Source: Hyphomicrobiales bacterium
GTDB taxonomy: Bacteria; Pseudomonadota; Alphaproteobacteria; Rhizobiales; Kaistiaceae
Assembly: GCA_017305815.1 (NCBI GenBank)
Contig: JAFKJZ010000238.1
Coordinates: 1 to 5,396, forward strand
Direction of reading: 5' to 3'
Length of the DNA: 5,396 bases
Position 1 is the first letter of the stretch. Every line of letters starts with the position of its first letter. Below, in pieces: positions 1 to 5,396 of this stretch. The notes under the pieces were generated by a model. That model was not told where the DNA came from, searched no databases, and saw only the letters and a program-made list of their open reading frames with translations. Position numbers and translations under genes: made by a program.

Positions 1-252
1 GTGCGGATAGGCCTGGTGGCCGACGTCCCAGATGATCCGGTCGGCCGGCGTGTCGAACACGTAGTGCAGCGCCACCGTCAGTTCGACGACGCCGAGGCCG
101 GCGCCGAGATGGCCGCCGGTGATCGAGACGGCGTCGATGGTTTCGGCGCGCAGTTCCCCCGCCAGCTGCGCGAGCGCGCTCTCCGGCAACTTGCGGAGGT
201 CGGCGGGCGTTGCGACGGTATCGAGAAGGGGCGTATCGAGCTTGCCGGTCAT
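1..252 (-). CDS. dxs: 1-deoxy-D-xylulose-5-phosphate synthase, N-terminal fragment
   Basis: This is the first 84 codons of DXP synthase; the rest lies beyond the left edge. The enzyme is cytosolic and depends on thiamine diphosphate. It condenses pyruvate with glyceraldehyde 3-phosphate in the first step of the MEP isoprenoid pathway, and DXP also feeds thiamine and pyridoxal synthesis. The translation begins [13 protein letters not shown] and shows the family's opening pattern: [10 protein letters not shown], then [20 protein letters not shown] (about residues 46-65), then [14 protein letters not shown] at 71-84. His48 and His79 match the conserved histidines near the cofactor and substrate in E. 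coli Dxs (H49 and H80, from family knowledge). The ATG at 250-252 gives the usual N-terminal length. The gene is divergent from the Dabb gene, so its promoter should lie in 253-409. Related genomes often place dxs directly after xseB, but here about 4.1 kb separates them. Confidence 0.95.
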   Translation of the reverse strand, partial: MTGKLDTPLLDTVATPADLRKLPESALAQLAGELRAETIDAVSITGGHLGAGLGVVELTVALHYVFDTPADRIIWDVGHQAYPH

Positions 253-409
253 CTATCGAGCGTGACTGTTACATGAACGGGGCACGGTTACACGACGCAG
301 CCGCGAGTGGCAACGCGCGCGGCCAGTCAAAGGCGCGGCCAAATCCCGCGTGGTTGCGCGCGGGTCCGTGGCCGTTACTGTGGCCGCATCACGCATTCGA
401 GGGAACAGC
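253..409. promoter_or_regulatory. Divergent intergenic region between dxs and the Dabb gene
   Basis: These 157 bp hold no convincing gene and must carry the start signals for dxs (leftward) and probably for the Dabb-clc-murB group (rightward). Visible elements are two direct copies of GTTACA (268-273 and 287-292, 19 bp apart), a GC hairpin with arms CCCGCG (345-350) and CGCGGG (359-364), a GTGGCCG direct repeat (368-374 and 380-386), and a Shine-Dalgarno GAGGGAA at 399-405 before the Dabb ATG. I see no -35/-10 pair good enough to mark as a promoter. The regulatory role is inferred from the divergent layout. Confidence 0.4.
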
Positions 410-709
410 ATGATCCGGCACACCGTCGTCTTCCGGTTGAAGCACGCGAAAGATTCCGAAGCAGAGCAGGGCTTTCTGGCCGAGGCGCTGGTGCTTGCGG
501 AGATCCCCGGCGTCGAGCGATTCGAGCAGCTTCGCCAGGTCAGCCGCAAGAACGATTATGATTTCGGCTTCTCGATGGAGTTTGCCGACGAAGCGGCCTA
601 TGCCGGCTACAACGACCACCCGGTCCATGTCGCCTTCGTCAGGGACCGCTGGATTCCCGAGGTGGAGTCGTTCCTCGAGATCGACTATGTCCCTCTGACG
701 GGCGCCTGA
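410..709 (+). CDS. Dabb (stress-responsive alpha/beta barrel) domain protein
   Basis: A 99-residue protein made of one Dabb domain (dimeric alpha/beta barrel, ferredoxin-like fold). It starts MIRHTVVFRLK, the typical first strand with His4. It ends with the family's characteristic helix and last strand, YNDHPVHVAFVRDRWIPEV (67-85) followed by SFLEIDYVPL. The length equals that of a stand-alone Dabb protein, and there is no signal peptide or membrane segment. Known relatives include plant stress-induced proteins and small cyclases or decarboxylases. Most bacterial members have no assigned reaction, and I do not assign one. The ATG at 410 is chosen over an upstream in-frame start at 350 because GAGGGAA (399-405) lies just before it and homology begins at MIRHTVV. 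It is the first gene of a plus-strand trio, with clc 91 bp downstream. Confidence 0.88.
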   Translation: MIRHTVVFRLKHAKDSEAEQGFLAEALVLAEIPGVERFEQLRQVSRKNDYDFGFSMEFADEAAYAGYNDHPVHVAFVRDRWIPEVESFLEIDYVPLTGA

Positions 710-756
710 CGCCTGCATCGCGGCGGCGGGCATCCGTGCCTGTCGCCAGGACTTTT

Positions 757-778
757 GCGCGCCGCTCGTCCGGCGCGC
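757..778. other. Perfect GC-rich hairpin between the Dabb gene and clc
   Basis: Arms GCGCGCCG (757-764) and CGGCGCGC (771-778) form a perfect 8-bp stem with a 6-base loop, CTCGTC. On the plus strand the hairpin is preceded, not followed, by TTTT (753-756), and on the minus strand it is followed by AAAA, so it is not a standard Rho-independent terminator on either strand. In the 91-bp gap between two co-directional genes it could act as a partial transcription barrier or an mRNA-processing structure. That role is inference; the inverted repeat itself is directly visible. Confidence 0.4.
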
Positions 779-800
779 CGAACGATGGACGGATGACAGC

Positions 801-2093
801 GTGCTGCGACAGCGACGGTTCATGCGCCGGCCCCGGCGGCTCTGGCTTTCGACCACGATCTGGCGCCGGCGCCTCGTCTTCTGGCTGGGAGCGCTGGCGA
901 CCGGCCTCGTCAGCGTCGCCTTCGCCTATAGCGCCGACTGGAGCCAGTCGGTGTTCCACCGGCTGCTGGGCTTTGGCTGGTGGGTGCCGCTCGTCTTGAC
1001 GCCACTCGGCTTCCTCGTCTGCGCGCATCTCGCCCGCACTGTGTTTCCCGGTTCGCAGGGCAGCGGCATTCCGCAGGCGATCGCCGCCCGCCACCTGACC
1101 GACCCGGCGAACCGCGACAAGCTGCTGTCGCTGCGGGTCGCCTTCGGCAAGATCCTGCTGACCCTGATCGGCATAGCCTCGGGGGGCTCGATCGGCCGCG
1201 AGGGGCCGACCGTGCAGATCGGCGCGTCGATCATGCTGAAGGCCGGCGAGATCGGCCGGATGGGGCGCGAGCGCGGGCTGATCCTCGCCGGCTCTGCCGC
1301 CGGCATCTCGGCCGCCTTCAACACGCCGCTAGCCGGCATCGTCTTCGCCATCGAGGAAATGAGCCGATCGTTCGAGCTGCGTACAAGCGGCCTCGTCCTC
1401 TCCGCCGTCATCATCGGCGGCCTCGTCTCGCTCGGCCTCGTCGGCAACTACAGCTATTTCGGCTCGACCTCGGACATCGTCGTCGGCCTGCAGGGCTGGG
1501 TGCTCGTCGCCGCCTGCGGCATCCTCGGCGGTGCGGCCGGGGCGCTCTTCTCCAGCCTGATGCTGCGCGGGACGCTGGCGCTCCGGCGCTGGAACTCGGC
1601 CAGGCCGCTGCCACGCACATTGCTGGTCGCCGGGCTCTGCGGTCTTGGTGTCGCGCTGATCGGCATCGTCACTGGCGGCATCAGCTTCGGCACCGGCTAC
1701 GAGCAGGCGAAGATCGCCGTCGAGGGCGGCGTGCTGCCCTGGTATTTCGCGCCGGCCAAGCTCGCCTCGACCCTACTTTCCTCGCTTTCGGGAATTCCGG
1801 GCGGTATCTTCGCGCCGTCGCTGGCGGTTGGAACCGGCGTCGGCAGCCTGATCGGCGTGGCGCTTGGCGGCCCCGCCGGCATCGCGGCGCTGCTCGGCAT
1901 GGCGGGCTATTTCGCTGGCGTGGTGCAGGCGCCGATCACCGCGTTCGTCATTATCCTCGAAATGACCGGCGACACCTCCAACGTCATTCCGGTGATGTGC
2001 GCCTCGGTGATCGGCTATGGCGTCTCCCGCATTCTCGCCCCGGAATCGCTCTATCACGGCCTGGCAAAGGGCATGCTCCGCGACGTGCGCTAG
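801..2093 (+). CDS. ClC-family chloride channel / Cl-/H+ antiporter
   Basis: A 430-residue, strongly hydrophobic inner-membrane protein of the voltage-gated chloride channel (ClC) family. The anion-pathway motifs occur in order: GSGIPQ (87-92, Ser88), GREGPTVQIGA (132-142, Glu134 as the gating glutamate), AGISAAFNTPLAGIVFAIEEM (167-187), GGIFAPSLAVG (334-344), and SLYHG (416-420, Tyr418). By alignment from memory with E. coli ClcA these match S107, E148, E203 (Glu186 here), the F357 region and Y445. Having both glutamates suggests a coupled Cl-/H+ exchanger rather than a passive channel, though this is inference. The protein ends about ten residues after SLYHG, so there is no C-terminal CBS pair. 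The start is uncertain: GTG 801 has GGA at 791-793 seven bases upstream, while ATG 822 (MRRPRRLW) would remove seven residues and has only weak GACGG before it. It lies between the Dabb gene and murB on the same strand. Possible roles are acid resistance or anion homeostasis; nothing here shows the physiological role. Confidence 0.95.
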   Translation: MLRQRRFMRRPRRLWLSTTIWRRRLVFWLGALATGLVSVAFAYSADWSQSVFHRLLGFGWWVPLVLTPLGFLVCAHLARTVFPGSQGSGIPQAIAARHLTDPANRDKLLSLRVAFGKILLTLIGIASGGSIGREGPTVQIGASIMLKAGEIGRMGRERGLILAGSAAGISAAFNTPLAGIVFAIEEMSRSFELRTSGLVLSAVIIGGLVSLGLVGNYSYFGSTSDIVVGLQGWVLVAACGILGGAAGALFSSLMLRGTLALRRWNSARPLPRTLLVAGLCGLGVALIGIVTGGISFGTGYEQAKIAVEGGVLPWYFAPAKLASTLLSSLSGIPGGIFAPSLAVGTGVGSLIGVALGGPAGIAALLGMAGYFAGVVQAPITAFVIILEMTGDTSNVIPVMCASVIGYGVSRILAPESLYHGLAKGMLRDVR

Positions 2094-2128
2094 CGGGCGG
2101 TCGACGCCGCCGCAGCAATCCGTCATAG

Positions 2129-2151
2129 GAAGGCATGTTTCGCTTGCCTTC
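2129..2151 (+). promoter_or_regulatory. Stem-loop masking a decoy ribosome site before murB
   Basis: GAAGGCA (2129-2135) can pair with TGCCTTC (2145-2151), a 7-bp stem with a 9-base loop. The left arm holds most of a good Shine-Dalgarno, GGAAGG (2128-2133), and the first base of an ATG at 2135-2137 that is out of frame with murB. Folding would hide this false start and leave the true murB site (AGGA 2157-2160, ATG 2166) free just downstream. The pairing is seen in the sequence; the regulatory reading is inference. Confidence 0.3.
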
Positions 2152-2156
2152 GCCGC

Positions 2157-2160
2157 AGGA
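2157..2160 (+). promoter_or_regulatory. Ribosome binding site deciding the murB start
   Basis: AGGA ends five bases before ATG 2166. The other in-frame ATG, at 2160, overlaps this element and would have no usable Shine-Dalgarno at proper spacing, so 2166 is preferred. Confidence 0.55.
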
Positions 2161-2165
2161 TGAGA

Positions 2166-3176
2166 ATGCACGAGATTCTGACCGACTATCCGCTCGACGC
2201 CTGCAACAGTTTCGGCTTCCACGCCGGCAGTCGCTATGCGGTCGAGATCCGCTCCGAGGCCGATCTCGTCTCGGCGCTGGCCGATCCGCAACTGCGGAAC
2301 CTGCCGCGCCGGCTCCTCGGCGGCGGCAGCAACATCGTGCTGAGCGCGGACTTCGATGGAGTCACCCTGCTGATGCGCAGCGCCGGTCGCCGGCTGGTCG
2401 AGGTGAGGGAAGACGCCTGGATCGTCGAAGCCGCCGCCGGCGAGACCTGGCACGATTTTGTCCGCTGGACGCTCGCCCAGGGCTATCCTGGGCTCGAGAA
2501 CCTGGCGTTGATCCCCGGCACCGTGGGGGCCGCGCCGGTGCAGAACATCGGCGCCTACGGCATCGAATTGCAGGATCGCTTCGAAAGCCTGCGCGCCTTC
2601 GACATCGAAACCGGAGAGTTCGTCGCCTTCGGCGGGGATGACTGCGCCTTCGCCTATCGTGACAGCGTCTTCAAACATCATCCGGGCCGCTATGTCGTCA
2701 CCGGCGTGCGCTTCCGCCTGCCGCGTCCCTGGCAACCGGTGCTGACCTATCCCGACATTGCCGCGATCTTCGCCAATGCCGCCGACGCCAGCCCGCAGGC
2801 GGTGTTCGACGAGGTCGTCGCCGTGCGCGGGCGAAAGCTCCCCGATCCGGCGGTGATCGGCAATGCCGGCAGCTTCTTCCAGAACCCGATCGTCGCGGCG
2901 GCGAAGCACGAGGCGCTGAAGGCGGACTATCCGAAGCTCGGCGGCTATCCGCAGCCCGACGGTCAGGTCAAGCTTTCGGCCGCATGGCTGGTCGAGCAGA
3001 GCGGCTTCAAGGGCATCCGCCTCGGCCATGTCGGCGTCTATGACCGCCACGCGCTGATCCTCGTCAATCACGGCGGCGGCTCGGCCGCCGAGATCACCAC
3101 CCTGGCGACGCGGATCAAGGACGGCGTGCTGGAAAAATTCGGCGTGCAACTGGTCGAGGAGCCGGTGTTCCTCTGA
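2166..3176 (+). CDS. murB: UDP-N-acetylenolpyruvoylglucosamine reductase, E. coli-type (type I)
   Basis: MurB is a cytosolic FAD enzyme that uses NADPH to reduce UDP-GlcNAc-enolpyruvate to UDP-MurNAc, the second committed step of peptidoglycan synthesis. The protein has 336 residues (338 if read from ATG 2160; positions below use that numbering). It shows the FAD-binding LLGGGSNIVLS (52-62), GLENLALIPGTVGAAPVQNI (111-130) followed by GAYG, YRDSVFK (166-172, Arg167), WQPVLTYPDI (191-200), KLPDPAVIGNAGSFFQNP (226-243, Ser238), KLSAAWLVEQSGFKG (271-285), and a C-terminal VEEPVFL with Glu334. Arg167, Ser238 and Glu334 align with the catalytic E. coli R159, S229 and E325. The segment around Tyr197 matches the Tyr190 loop of type I enzymes, absent from the shorter type II form usual in alphaproteobacterial division clusters. 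All key residues are present, so the enzyme looks active. It lies 72 bp after clc and converges on the pirin gene. No murC, ddl or fts gene is nearby, so it may be a second MurB or a replacement. Confidence 0.95.
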   Translation: MHEILTDYPLDACNSFGFHAGSRYAVEIRSEADLVSALADPQLRNLPRRLLGGGSNIVLSADFDGVTLLMRSAGRRLVEVREDAWIVEAAAGETWHDFVRWTLAQGYPGLENLALIPGTVGAAPVQNIGAYGIELQDRFESLRAFDIETGEFVAFGGDDCAFAYRDSVFKHHPGRYVVTGVRFRLPRPWQPVLTYPDIAAIFANAADASPQAVFDEVVAVRGRKLPDPAVIGNAGSFFQNPIVAAAKHEALKADYPKLGGYPQPDGQVKLSAAWLVEQSGFKGIRLGHVGVYDRHALILVNHGGGSAAEITTLATRIKDGVLEKFGVQLVEEPVFL

Positions 3177-3217
3177 GGGACGCAGGCCAGGGTAGACGGT
3201 TGTCTCCACAAGCTCGC

Positions 3218-3320
3218 CGTCATCCTCGCGCAGGCGAGGATCCATGCAGCCGAAGCCTGCCGAGCACGAAACGCCTTTTAACCCGGCTGAATGGTTCCCG
3301 GGTCTTCGCCCGGGATGACG
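3218..3320. repeat. Composite inverted palindromic repeat (RIME-like)
   Basis: A 103-bp element between the convergent murB and pirin genes. Its ends are an 8-bp inverted repeat, CGTCATCC (3218-3225) and GGATGACG (3313-3320). Each arm carries its own hairpin: ATCCTCGC/GCGAGGAT with a GCAG loop (3222-3241), and TCCCGGG/CCCGGGA (3296-3315). Inside these, GGATCCATGCAGCCG (3238-3252) matches the reverse complement of 3284-3298 at 13 of 15 positions. The element is therefore two related units of 35 and 37 bp facing each other around a 31-bp centre (3253-3283). The minus strand of the left arm reads MDPRLREDD, a well-known false peptide from dispersed repeats in Rhizobiales genomes. Size and two-palindrome layout resemble the RIME elements described in Rhizobium, but membership is inferred. 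It encodes no protein. Confidence 0.75.
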
Positions 3321-3325
3321 CCGAG

Positions 3326-3349
3326 CGTAGGGTGAGATTTCGCCCTACG
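3326..3349. terminator. Hairpin at the convergent murB/pirin ends, possible bidirectional terminator
   Basis: CGTAGGGTG (3326-3334) pairs with CGCCCTACG (3341-3349), a 9-bp stem with one G-T (G-U) pair and the 6-base loop AGATTT. It lies between two genes that face each other and includes the pirin stop codon (3345-3347) in its right arm. No T-run follows on either strand, so Rho-independent termination is not certain; the hairpin may instead protect the 3' ends of transcripts. Confidence 0.4.
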
Positions 3350-4274
3350 GCCCTTCCGGCAGGGGAATGAACTCGCTTTCGTCCCCAAAGACCTTGTCGA
3401 AGCGGCCTGACTTCCAGTCGTTCTTGGCCTGCTCGATGCGCTCCTTCGACGAGGAGACGAAGTTCCACCAGATGTGGCGCGGCCCGTCCATCGGCGCGCC
3501 GCCGACCAGCATCAGCCGCGTCGGCGCGCGGGCGGTCAGGCTGATCCGGTCGCCGGGACGCAGCACCAGCAGCCGACCCGCCTCGAACACGTCGCCCGAG
3601 ATCTCGATCTCGCCCTCGAAGATGTAGAGCGCGCGCTCCTCGTGCTCGGCGTCGATCGGCAGCCGGCCTCCCGGTTGCAACAGCACGTCGGCATAGATCG
3701 TGTCGGAGAAGGTTTTCACCGGCGAGGTCTCCCCATAGGCGGAGCCGACAATCAGCCGGAGATCGACGCCGTCGCCGGTAATCACCGGCAGGTCGGCGCG
3801 GGCATGGTGATGGAAGACTGGGGCGACCTCTTCCTGGTCCTTTGGCAGCGCCACCCAGGTTTGCAGGCCGCCGATCCGCCGGTCGTTGGCGCGGCGGCGG
3901 AATTCCTGGCTGGAGCGCTCGGAATGGGCGATGCCGCGGCCGGCGGTCATCCAGTTCACGTCGCCCGGCTGGATCGCCTGTTCGACGCCGGTCGAATCGC
4001 GGTGGATGATCTCACCATCGAAGAGATAGGTGACGGTCGCGAGGCCGATGTGGGGATGCGGCCGCACGTCGAGCCCTTCGCCGGCCGGAAATTCGCCGGG
4101 GCCCATCTGGTCGAGGAAGATGAAAGGCCCGACCATGCGCCGCTTGATGGTCGGCAGGGCGCGCTTGACCGCGAAGCCGCCAATATCGACGGAACGCGGC
4201 ACGACGACGAGTTCGATGGCGTCGGCCGAGGCGGCGTCGCCGAAAACCGGGTCGATGTCGGGCAAGCGGCTCAT
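3345..4274 (-). CDS. Pirin family bicupin protein
   Basis: A 309-residue soluble protein with the two cupin barrels of the pirin family. The N-terminal barrel holds the metal-site motifs: [19 protein letters not shown] (71-89, His73 and His75) and GRGIAHSER (112-120, His117 and Glu119). These match the iron ligands H56, H58, H101 and E103 of human pirin. The C-terminal barrel (about 170-262) has pirin features such as the [13 protein letters not shown] stretch, followed by [17 protein letters not shown] and the usual tail [20 protein letters not shown]. Some bacterial pirins have quercetin 2,3-dioxygenase activity and others regulate metabolic enzymes; the sequence does not decide between these, so no symbol is given. 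ATG 4274 is supported by GGAG at 4281-4284 on the minus strand with a 6-base spacer. A longer in-frame reading upstream to 4487 overlaps xseB and looks non-coding. The gene lies 113 bp after xseB on the same strand, so it may be co-transcribed or have its own promoter. Confidence 0.93.
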   Translation of the reverse strand: MSRLPDIDPVFGDAASADAIELVVVPRSVDIGGFAVKRALPTIKRRMVGPFIFLDQMGPGEFPAGEGLDVRPHPHIGLATVTYLFDGEIIHRDSTGVEQAIQPGDVNWMTAGRGIAHSERSSQEFRRRANDRRIGGLQTWVALPKDQEEVAPVFHHHARADLPVITGDGVDLRLIVGSAYGETSPVKTFSDTIYADVLLQPGGRLPIDAEHEERALYIFEGEIEISGDVFEAGRLLVLRPGDRISLTARAPTRLMLVGGAPMDGPRHIWWNFVSSSKERIEQAKNDWKSGRFDKVFGDESEFIPLPEGP

Positions 4275-4342
4275 GGCAATCTCCTTCGCGTTCGGTTCGC
4301 ACCGATAATGGAGAGGCGCAGTATCAGCCGAAAGGCGCGGTC

Positions 4343-4388
4343 GCGGCGACGGATTGTTCAGCGAACGGGCCCGCGCACGCGTCGCCGC
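4343..4388. other. Inverted repeat just after xseB
   Basis: GCGGCGACG (4343-4351) and CGTCGCCGC (4380-4388) are a perfect 9-bp inverted repeat around a 28-base, GC-rich loop that contains GGGCCC. The right arm touches the last base of the xseB stop codon. There is no T-run, and the loop is long for a terminator, so its effect on read-through from xseB to pirin is unknown. In DNA this GC-rich such a repeat can arise by chance. Confidence 0.25.
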
Positions 4389-4636
4389 TATTCGACGTCG
4401 AGCGGCTCGGTGCCGGTCGCCTGGCCGTTGCCGCCGGTGCGGATCTTCTCGACCTTGGTTTCGGCCTGCTTCAGAAGCGCCTCGCAATGCTTCTTCAGCG
4501 CTTCGCCGCGCTCGTAGATCTTGATCGATTCCTCGAGCGGGACGTCGCCGCGCTCGAGATGGCCGACGATGGTCTCGAGCTCGGCCAGGGCCTTCTCGAA
4601 GGAGAGGCCATCAAGGGCGGTCTGGACGTCGGACAT
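4388..4636 (-). CDS. xseB: Exodeoxyribonuclease VII small subunit
   Basis: An 82-residue protein matching XseB in length and pattern. Exonuclease VII is a cytosolic enzyme of one large XseA and several small XseB subunits. It degrades single-stranded DNA from both ends and acts in mismatch repair and clearance of damaged DNA. The core [20 protein letters not shown] (11-30), then [17 protein letters not shown] and [18 protein letters not shown], is the family's two-helix hairpin, with the conserved FE..L.ELE..V..LE.G and L.ES...YE.G patterns. The acidic, glycine-rich tail ([16 protein letters not shown]) is variable. ATG 4636 is preceded by GGAG (4645-4648, minus strand) at 8 bases. It follows the HDAC-like gene by 71 bp on the same strand, an order common in alphaproteobacteria; xseA is not in the window. 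Confidence 0.96.
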   Translation of the reverse strand: MSDVQTALDGLSFEKALAELETIVGHLERGDVPLEESIKIYERGEALKKHCEALLKQAETKVEKIRTGGNGQATGTEPLDVE

Positions 4637-4707
4637 GGGCGGGTCTCCGGAATTGCGCGGCCAACCTTTTCGGCCAAAGGGCGTCGTGATGCAAGCCGTG
4701 CCGGGCG

Positions 4708-5396
4708 TCAGCCGGCGTGCATCAACGCCTCGACATGGACAGCGGTCGAGGCGGCGAGCGCCTTCAGGTCATAGCCGCCTTCGAGGATGCTGACGATGCG
4801 GCCATGCGCGTGACGGTCGGCCAGATCCATCAGCCGGTCCGTCGCCCAGGCGAAGTCCGCCTCGACGAGTTCGAGCTGCGCGAGCGGGTCACGCGAATGG
4901 GCGTCGAAGCCGGCCGAGATGATGACGAGTTCCGGCGCGAAGCGCTCCAGCGCCGGCAGGATGGAGCCATCGAAGGCGGCGCGAAAATCCTCGCCATCGG
5001 CGCCCGGCGCCAGCGGCGCGTTGACGATGTTGCCGGCCCCCCTCTCCGAGGCCGCGCCGGTGCCGGGATAGAGCGGCATCTGGTGCGTCGAGGCATAGAG
5101 CACGGAGGGATCGTCCCAGAAGATCGCCTGCGTGCCATTGCCGTGATGCACGTCCCAGTCGACAACTGCGACGCGCCCGACGCCGTGGCCGCGCTGGGCG
5201 TGGCGAGCGGCGATCGCCGCCTGGTTGAAGAAGCAGAAGCCCATGGCGCGGTCCGGCTCGGCATGGTGGCCGGGCGGACGCATGGCGCAGAAGGCGTTCT
5301 TGGCGTCGCCGTCGAGGACGGCATCGACGGCCTGGCAGGCGCCGCCGACGGCAATCAGCGCCGCCTCCAGTGTCTTCGGCGAGAGGCGCCGCTCGG
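4708..5396 (-). CDS. Histone deacetylase-like amidohydrolase (class II HDAC family), N-terminus missing
   Basis: The visible 228 residues are the C-terminal part of an arginase/deacetylase-fold zinc amidohydrolase; about 80 residues should lie beyond the right edge. Reading from the edge, [20 protein letters not shown] leads into the catalytic core. PPGHHAEP carries the His-His dyad (43-44 of the visible part). [11 protein letters not shown] (79-89) supplies Asp81 and His83 as zinc ligands, and [17 protein letters not shown] (160-176) supplies the third ligand, Asp164. EGGYDL carries the catalytic tyrosine (Tyr208). [12 protein letters not shown] is also typical. All catalytic residues are intact. 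Bacterial members include acetylpolyamine amidohydrolases and the so-called acetoin utilization proteins. Substrates are acetylated amines or lysines, and which applies here cannot be read from the sequence. The gene ends 71 bp before xseB on the same strand, so the two are probably co-transcribed. Confidence 0.94.
   Translation of the reverse strand, partial: ERRLSPKTLEAALIAVGGACQAVDAVLDGDAKNAFCAMRPPGHHAEPDRAMGFCFFNQAAIAARHAQRGHGVGRVAVVDWDVHHGNGTQAIFWDDPSVLYASTHQMPLYPGTGAASERGAGNIVNAPLAPGADGEDFRAAFDGSILPALERFAPELVIISAGFDAHSRDPLAQLELVEADFAWATDRLMDLADRHAHGRIVSILEGGYDLKALAASTAVHVEALMHAG

Noticed and set aside
639..1094. Minus-strand frame across the Dabb-clc gap
   Set aside because: Antisense to both genes, compositionally typical of a shadow frame, and without a recognisable domain.
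980..2128. 382-codon plus-strand frame within clc
   Set aside because: Arg-rich out-of-frame reading of the ClC gene, whose own frame carries all the family motifs.
2135..2641. 168-codon plus-strand frame from the ATG with the strong Shine-Dalgarno
   Set aside because: Its product is a low-complexity Arg-rich shadow of murB; only the decoy start is worth noting, and it is listed as a finding.
1773..3245. 490-codon open frame on the minus strand opposite murB and the end of clc, starting MDPRLREDD
   Set aside because: It lies opposite two well-supported genes, begins inside a palindromic repeat, resembles no family I know and has the Arg/Ala/Asp-rich look of antisense frames in GC-rich DNA.
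3474..4517. 347-codon open frame on the plus strand opposite pirin and xseB
   Set aside because: It is an antisense shadow of clear pirin and XseB proteins, with no ribosome site or recognisable motif.
4655..4682. Small GGCC/CCTTT inverted repeats in the HDAC-xseB gap as a terminator
   Set aside because: The stems are only 4-5 bp with no T-run, and a terminator between two probably co-transcribed genes is unlikely.
1..5396. Search for CRISPR arrays, tRNA/rRNA genes, transposases, phage or toxin-antitoxin genes
   Set aside because: No regularly spaced repeats, no tRNA-like cloverleaf and no protein motif of these kinds seen; known gene families explain nearly all the sequence.

Overview
This is a GC-rich chromosomal window with seven recognisable protein genes, two of them cut by the window edges. 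Protein types, codon use and gene order point to an alphaproteobacterium, probably Hyphomicrobiales (Rhizobiales). The histone-deacetylase-like gene / xseB / dxs neighbourhood is familiar from that group. So is the dispersed palindromic repeat whose minus strand reads as the spurious peptide MDPRLREDD. I cannot name a genus.

Layout from left to right. The 5' end of dxs (DXP synthase, isoprenoid precursors) lies on the minus strand and runs off the left edge. A 157-bp divergent intergenic region separates it from three plus-strand genes: a small Dabb-domain protein (410-709), a ClC-family chloride channel/antiporter (801-2093) and an E. coli-type MurB (2166-3176). Their gaps of 91 and 72 bp allow, but do not prove, one transcript. 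A 168-bp convergent intergenic region follows. It holds a composite inverted palindromic repeat (3218-3320) and a strong hairpin (3326-3349) that overlaps the stop codon of the next gene. The right part is all minus strand: a pirin-family bicupin (3345-4274), xseB (exonuclease VII small subunit, 4388-4636) and the C-terminal three quarters of a class II histone-deacetylase-like amidohydrolase (4708 to the right edge).

The HDAC-like gene, xseB and pirin probably form one co-directional group in the order of transcription. The common HDAC/xseB/dxs arrangement seems to be interrupted here by pirin and by the opposite-strand Dabb-clc-murB block. The genes are mostly housekeeping (isoprenoids, peptidoglycan, DNA repair, ion transport) and do not form one obvious pathway.

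I found no tRNA, rRNA, CRISPR array, transposase, phage gene or clear novel system. The points most worth a second look are the type I MurB outside a division cluster, the composite palindromic element, and the interrupted synteny.
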